Positions 4,042-5,903 of a stretch of DNA of 5,903 bases are shown piece after piece. Position numbers and translations under genes: made by a program. Source of the stretch: JAQGJA01 sp965651535. GTDB taxonomy: Bacteria > Pseudomonadota > Alphaproteobacteria > Micavibrionales > SZUA-601. Location of the stretch: contig CBFGSX010000089.1 of NCBI GenBank assembly GCA_965651535.1, positions 1 to 5,903 of the forward strand, read 5' to 3'. Each line of letters opens with the position of its first letter. Position 1 is the first letter of the stretch. Under the pieces are notes generated by a model. The model was not told where the DNA came from, searched no databases, and worked only from the letters and a program-made list of their open reading frames with translations.

Positions 4042-5903
4042 ATGGCCAAAGCACGTTCCGTTTCCCGCAAGAAATCCGCCCCGCCCCCGCTTCTGCCCGA
4101 GCCCGTCGCCGCATTCTTCAAGCGCCGCCTGTGGGAGGGGTTGGGCCTGAGCTTTGTTTTCCTTGGCGCCGCCGTCGCCATTGCACTCATCACCTATGAT
4201 TCCGGCGACCCCAGCTTTAACGCCGCCGCGGGCGGCGACGCGCCCGTGCGCAATTTCCTGGGCCGTCCCGGCGCCTATGTCGCCGATGGATTGTTGCAAT
4301 CCATGGGGCTGGCCGCCGCCTTCGTGCCGCTGCTGCTGACCGTCTGGGGCGTTCAGATCGCCCGCGCCAAGGAATGGCTGTCGCGCTGGCGCGAAACCTT
4401 GTGGCTGTTATCCGGCCTGTCGCTTTTTTCGGCCTTTCTGGCTGCGTTGCCGTTCGCATGGCTGACGACCTCGCATCTGGGCGGCTCGATGGGCGGGCTA
4501 ATTCTCAACCAGATGGGACGGATTGGCGCGGCCCATATCGGCTACGGCGCGACGATCACCGCAGCCGCGCTTTGTTTCTTCCTTGGCGCTTATGCGCTGC
4601 TGCGCGCTTTGGGATTCAGCCGCGAGCAATGGAGCGATTTTCTCGCCCGCACCTTCGACAGGCTGGCCGACTGGCAGGAAGGCCGCGCACGATTGCGCCA
4701 GCTGGCCGCGCTCGAGCGCGCCGACGACATGGCGGATTACCGCCCCGCCAAACGCAAGGTGGCGCCCGTCAGCCGCGCCGACCGCACGGTGATCGCACCC
4801 AAGGCCCGCCCGCTGAAATCCGGCAAGCGCGGCGACAAGGAAAAACAACCGCGCTTCACTTTCCGCGACGCAGGCGATTTTACCCTGCCCGCCTTGCAAT
4901 TGCTGCAAATGCCGGACAATAAAAAATCGGATATCAACGAAGCGGCGCTGAAAAAGAACGCCGAGCTGCTTCACGCCACGCTCGAGGATTTTTCCATTCG
5001 CGGCGAGATCATTCGTGTCAATCCCGGCCCTGTCGTGACCTTGTACGAACTCGAGCCCGCGCCGGGACTAAAATCGGCACGCGTCATCAATCTGGCCAGC
5101 GATATCGCACGCTCGATGCACGCGACCAGCGTGCGCGTCGCCGTCATCCCGGGCCGCAACGCCATCGGCATTGAACTGCCGAACCCCAACCGCGAAACCG
5201 TCTATCTTCGCGACCTGCTCAACGCCCAGGAATTCGCCCGCTCGCGCATGGCGCTGCCGCTGGCGCTCGGCGAGTCCATCGAGGGCCAGCCGATGATCGG
5301 CGACCTCGGCAAGATGCCCCACCTGCTCATCGCCGGCACCACCGGCTCGGGTAAATCGGTCGGCATCAACGCGATGATCCTGTCGCTGATGTTCAAGCTG
5401 CCGCCCGAGAAGTGCCGCTTCATCATGATCGACCCGAAAATGCTCGAACTGTCGATCTATGAAGGCGTCCCGCACCTCCTTTCCCCTGTCGTCACCGATC
5501 CGCAGAAGGCCGTGCTGGCCCTCAAATGGGTCGTGCGCGAAATGGAGAGCCGCTACGAGATCATGTCGAAGATGGGCGTGCGCAACATCGCCGGCTTCAA
5601 CCAGAAAGCCGTGGAAGCCGCAGCCAGGGGCGAACACCTCACCCGTCAGGTCCAGACCGGCTGGAACAAGGAAACCGGCGAGGCGATCTGGGAGAACGAG
5701 CACATCAAGCCCGAACCCATGCCGCACATTGTCGTCGTCATCGACGAGATGGCCGACCTCATGCTCGTCGCCGGCAAGGACATTGAAAGCGCCGTCCAGC
5801 GCATCGCCCAGATGGCCCGCGCCGCCGGCATCCATCTCATCACCGCCACCCAGCGTCCGTCGGTCGACGTCATCACCGGCACGATCAAGGCCAACTTCCC
5901 GAC
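4042..5903 (+). CDS. ftsK: DNA translocase FtsK (3' end cut by window)
   Basis: About 620 codons are present and the frame is still open at the window end. FtsK sits at the septum and pumps DNA to clear and resolve chromosomes at division. Four hydrophobic segments (about 34-52, 88-107, 119-140, 170-192) form the membrane anchor. A basic, charged linker (about 194-290) follows, short compared with E. coli FtsK (1329 aa) and typical of roughly 800-aa alphaproteobacterial forms. The motor has its alpha domain from about 293, Walker A GTTGSGKS at 432-439, and Walker B VVVIDEMADL at 564-573. The family motif QRPSVDVITG follows near the edge. The DNA-reading gamma domain should lie beyond 5903. 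ATG 4042 is fixed by an in-frame TGA at 4033-4035. No Shine-Dalgarno is visible before it, and its own promoter is not clear. Confidence 0.96.
   Translation, partial: MAKARSVSRKKSAPPPLLPEPVAAFFKRRLWEGLGLSFVFLGAAVAIALITYDSGDPSFNAAAGGDAPVRNFLGRPGAYVADGLLQSMGLAAAFVPLLLTVWGVQIARAKEWLSRWRETLWLLSGLSLFSAFLAALPFAWLTTSHLGGSMGGLILNQMGRIGAAHIGYGATITAAALCFFLGAYALLRALGFSREQWSDFLARTFDRLADWQEGRARLRQLAALERADDMADYRPAKRKVAPVSRADRTVIAPKARPLKSGKRGDKEKQPRFTFRDAGDFTLPALQLLQMPDNKKSDINEAALKKNAELLHATLEDFSIRGEIIRVNPGPVVTLYELEPAPGLKSARVINLASDIARSMHATSVRVAVIPGRNAIGIELPNPNRETVYLRDLLNAQEFARSRMALPLALGESIEGQPMIGDLGKMPHLLIAGTTGSGKSVGINAMILSLMFKLPPEKCRFIMIDPKMLELSIYEGVPHLLSPVVTDPQKAVLALKWVVREMESRYEIMSKMGVRNIAGFNQKAVEAAARGEHLTRQVQTGWNKETGEAIWENEHIKPEPMPHIVVVIDEMADLMLVAGKDIESAVQRIAQMARAAGIHLITATQRPSVDVITGTIKANFP

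Noticed and set aside
5068..5835. 255-codon minus-strand open frame opposite ftsK
   Set aside because: The opposite strand encodes the FtsK motor with Walker A and B; this frame is Asp/His/Gly-rich shadow sequence of a GC-rich gene.

Overview
The window reads as chromosomal DNA of a proteobacterium, most likely an alphaproteobacterium. The reasons are the family resemblance of the PII, UbiH-like and FtsK proteins, the neighbourhood in which they sit, and dispersed palindromic repeats of the GTCA-CCGG-hairpin-TCCA type. The lineage is inferred and no rRNA is present. Base composition varies: the leftmost gene is only moderately GC-rich (29 of 60 bases in 241-300), whereas ftsK is much richer (44 of 60 in 4201-4260).

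Left part (1-1118), minus strand: a nicotianamine-synthase-like gene of the CntL/NAS metallophore family, followed upstream by a 296-bp regulatory region. That region carries a perfect 29-bp inverted repeat whose core matches the proteobacterial Zur (zinc) operator, and a separate Fur-type (iron) operator. Each overlaps the -10 element of its own candidate promoter reading into the gene. The simplest reading is a metallophore gene switched on by zinc or iron shortage. Any partner genes, such as an opine dehydrogenase or exporter, would lie beyond the left edge.

Middle part (1119-2804): a UbiH/UbiF/VisC/COQ6-type FAD monooxygenase on the minus strand, divergent from a PII signalling protein (GlnK/GlnB) with 39 bp between the start codons. 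The monooxygenase frame contains two in-frame palindromic repeat elements, and a third pair of the same family lies just past its 3' end. Together these are six repeat units in three inverted pairs. They look like spreading palindromic elements tolerated inside a protein, comparable in principle to Rickettsia palindromic elements.

Right part (2805-5903), plus strand: a good promoter (perfect TTGACA) leads into a two-gene cassette of unrecognised proteins (187 and 168 aa), then ftsK, whose product is a septal DNA translocase. ftsK is cut by the window end after about 620 codons. From memory, related alphaproteobacteria often have an ubiquinone hydroxylase, glnK, amtB and ftsK near one another. 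Here amtB is not present and the two unknown genes occupy that place.

Nothing in the window is a CRISPR array, tRNA, rRNA or transposase gene.
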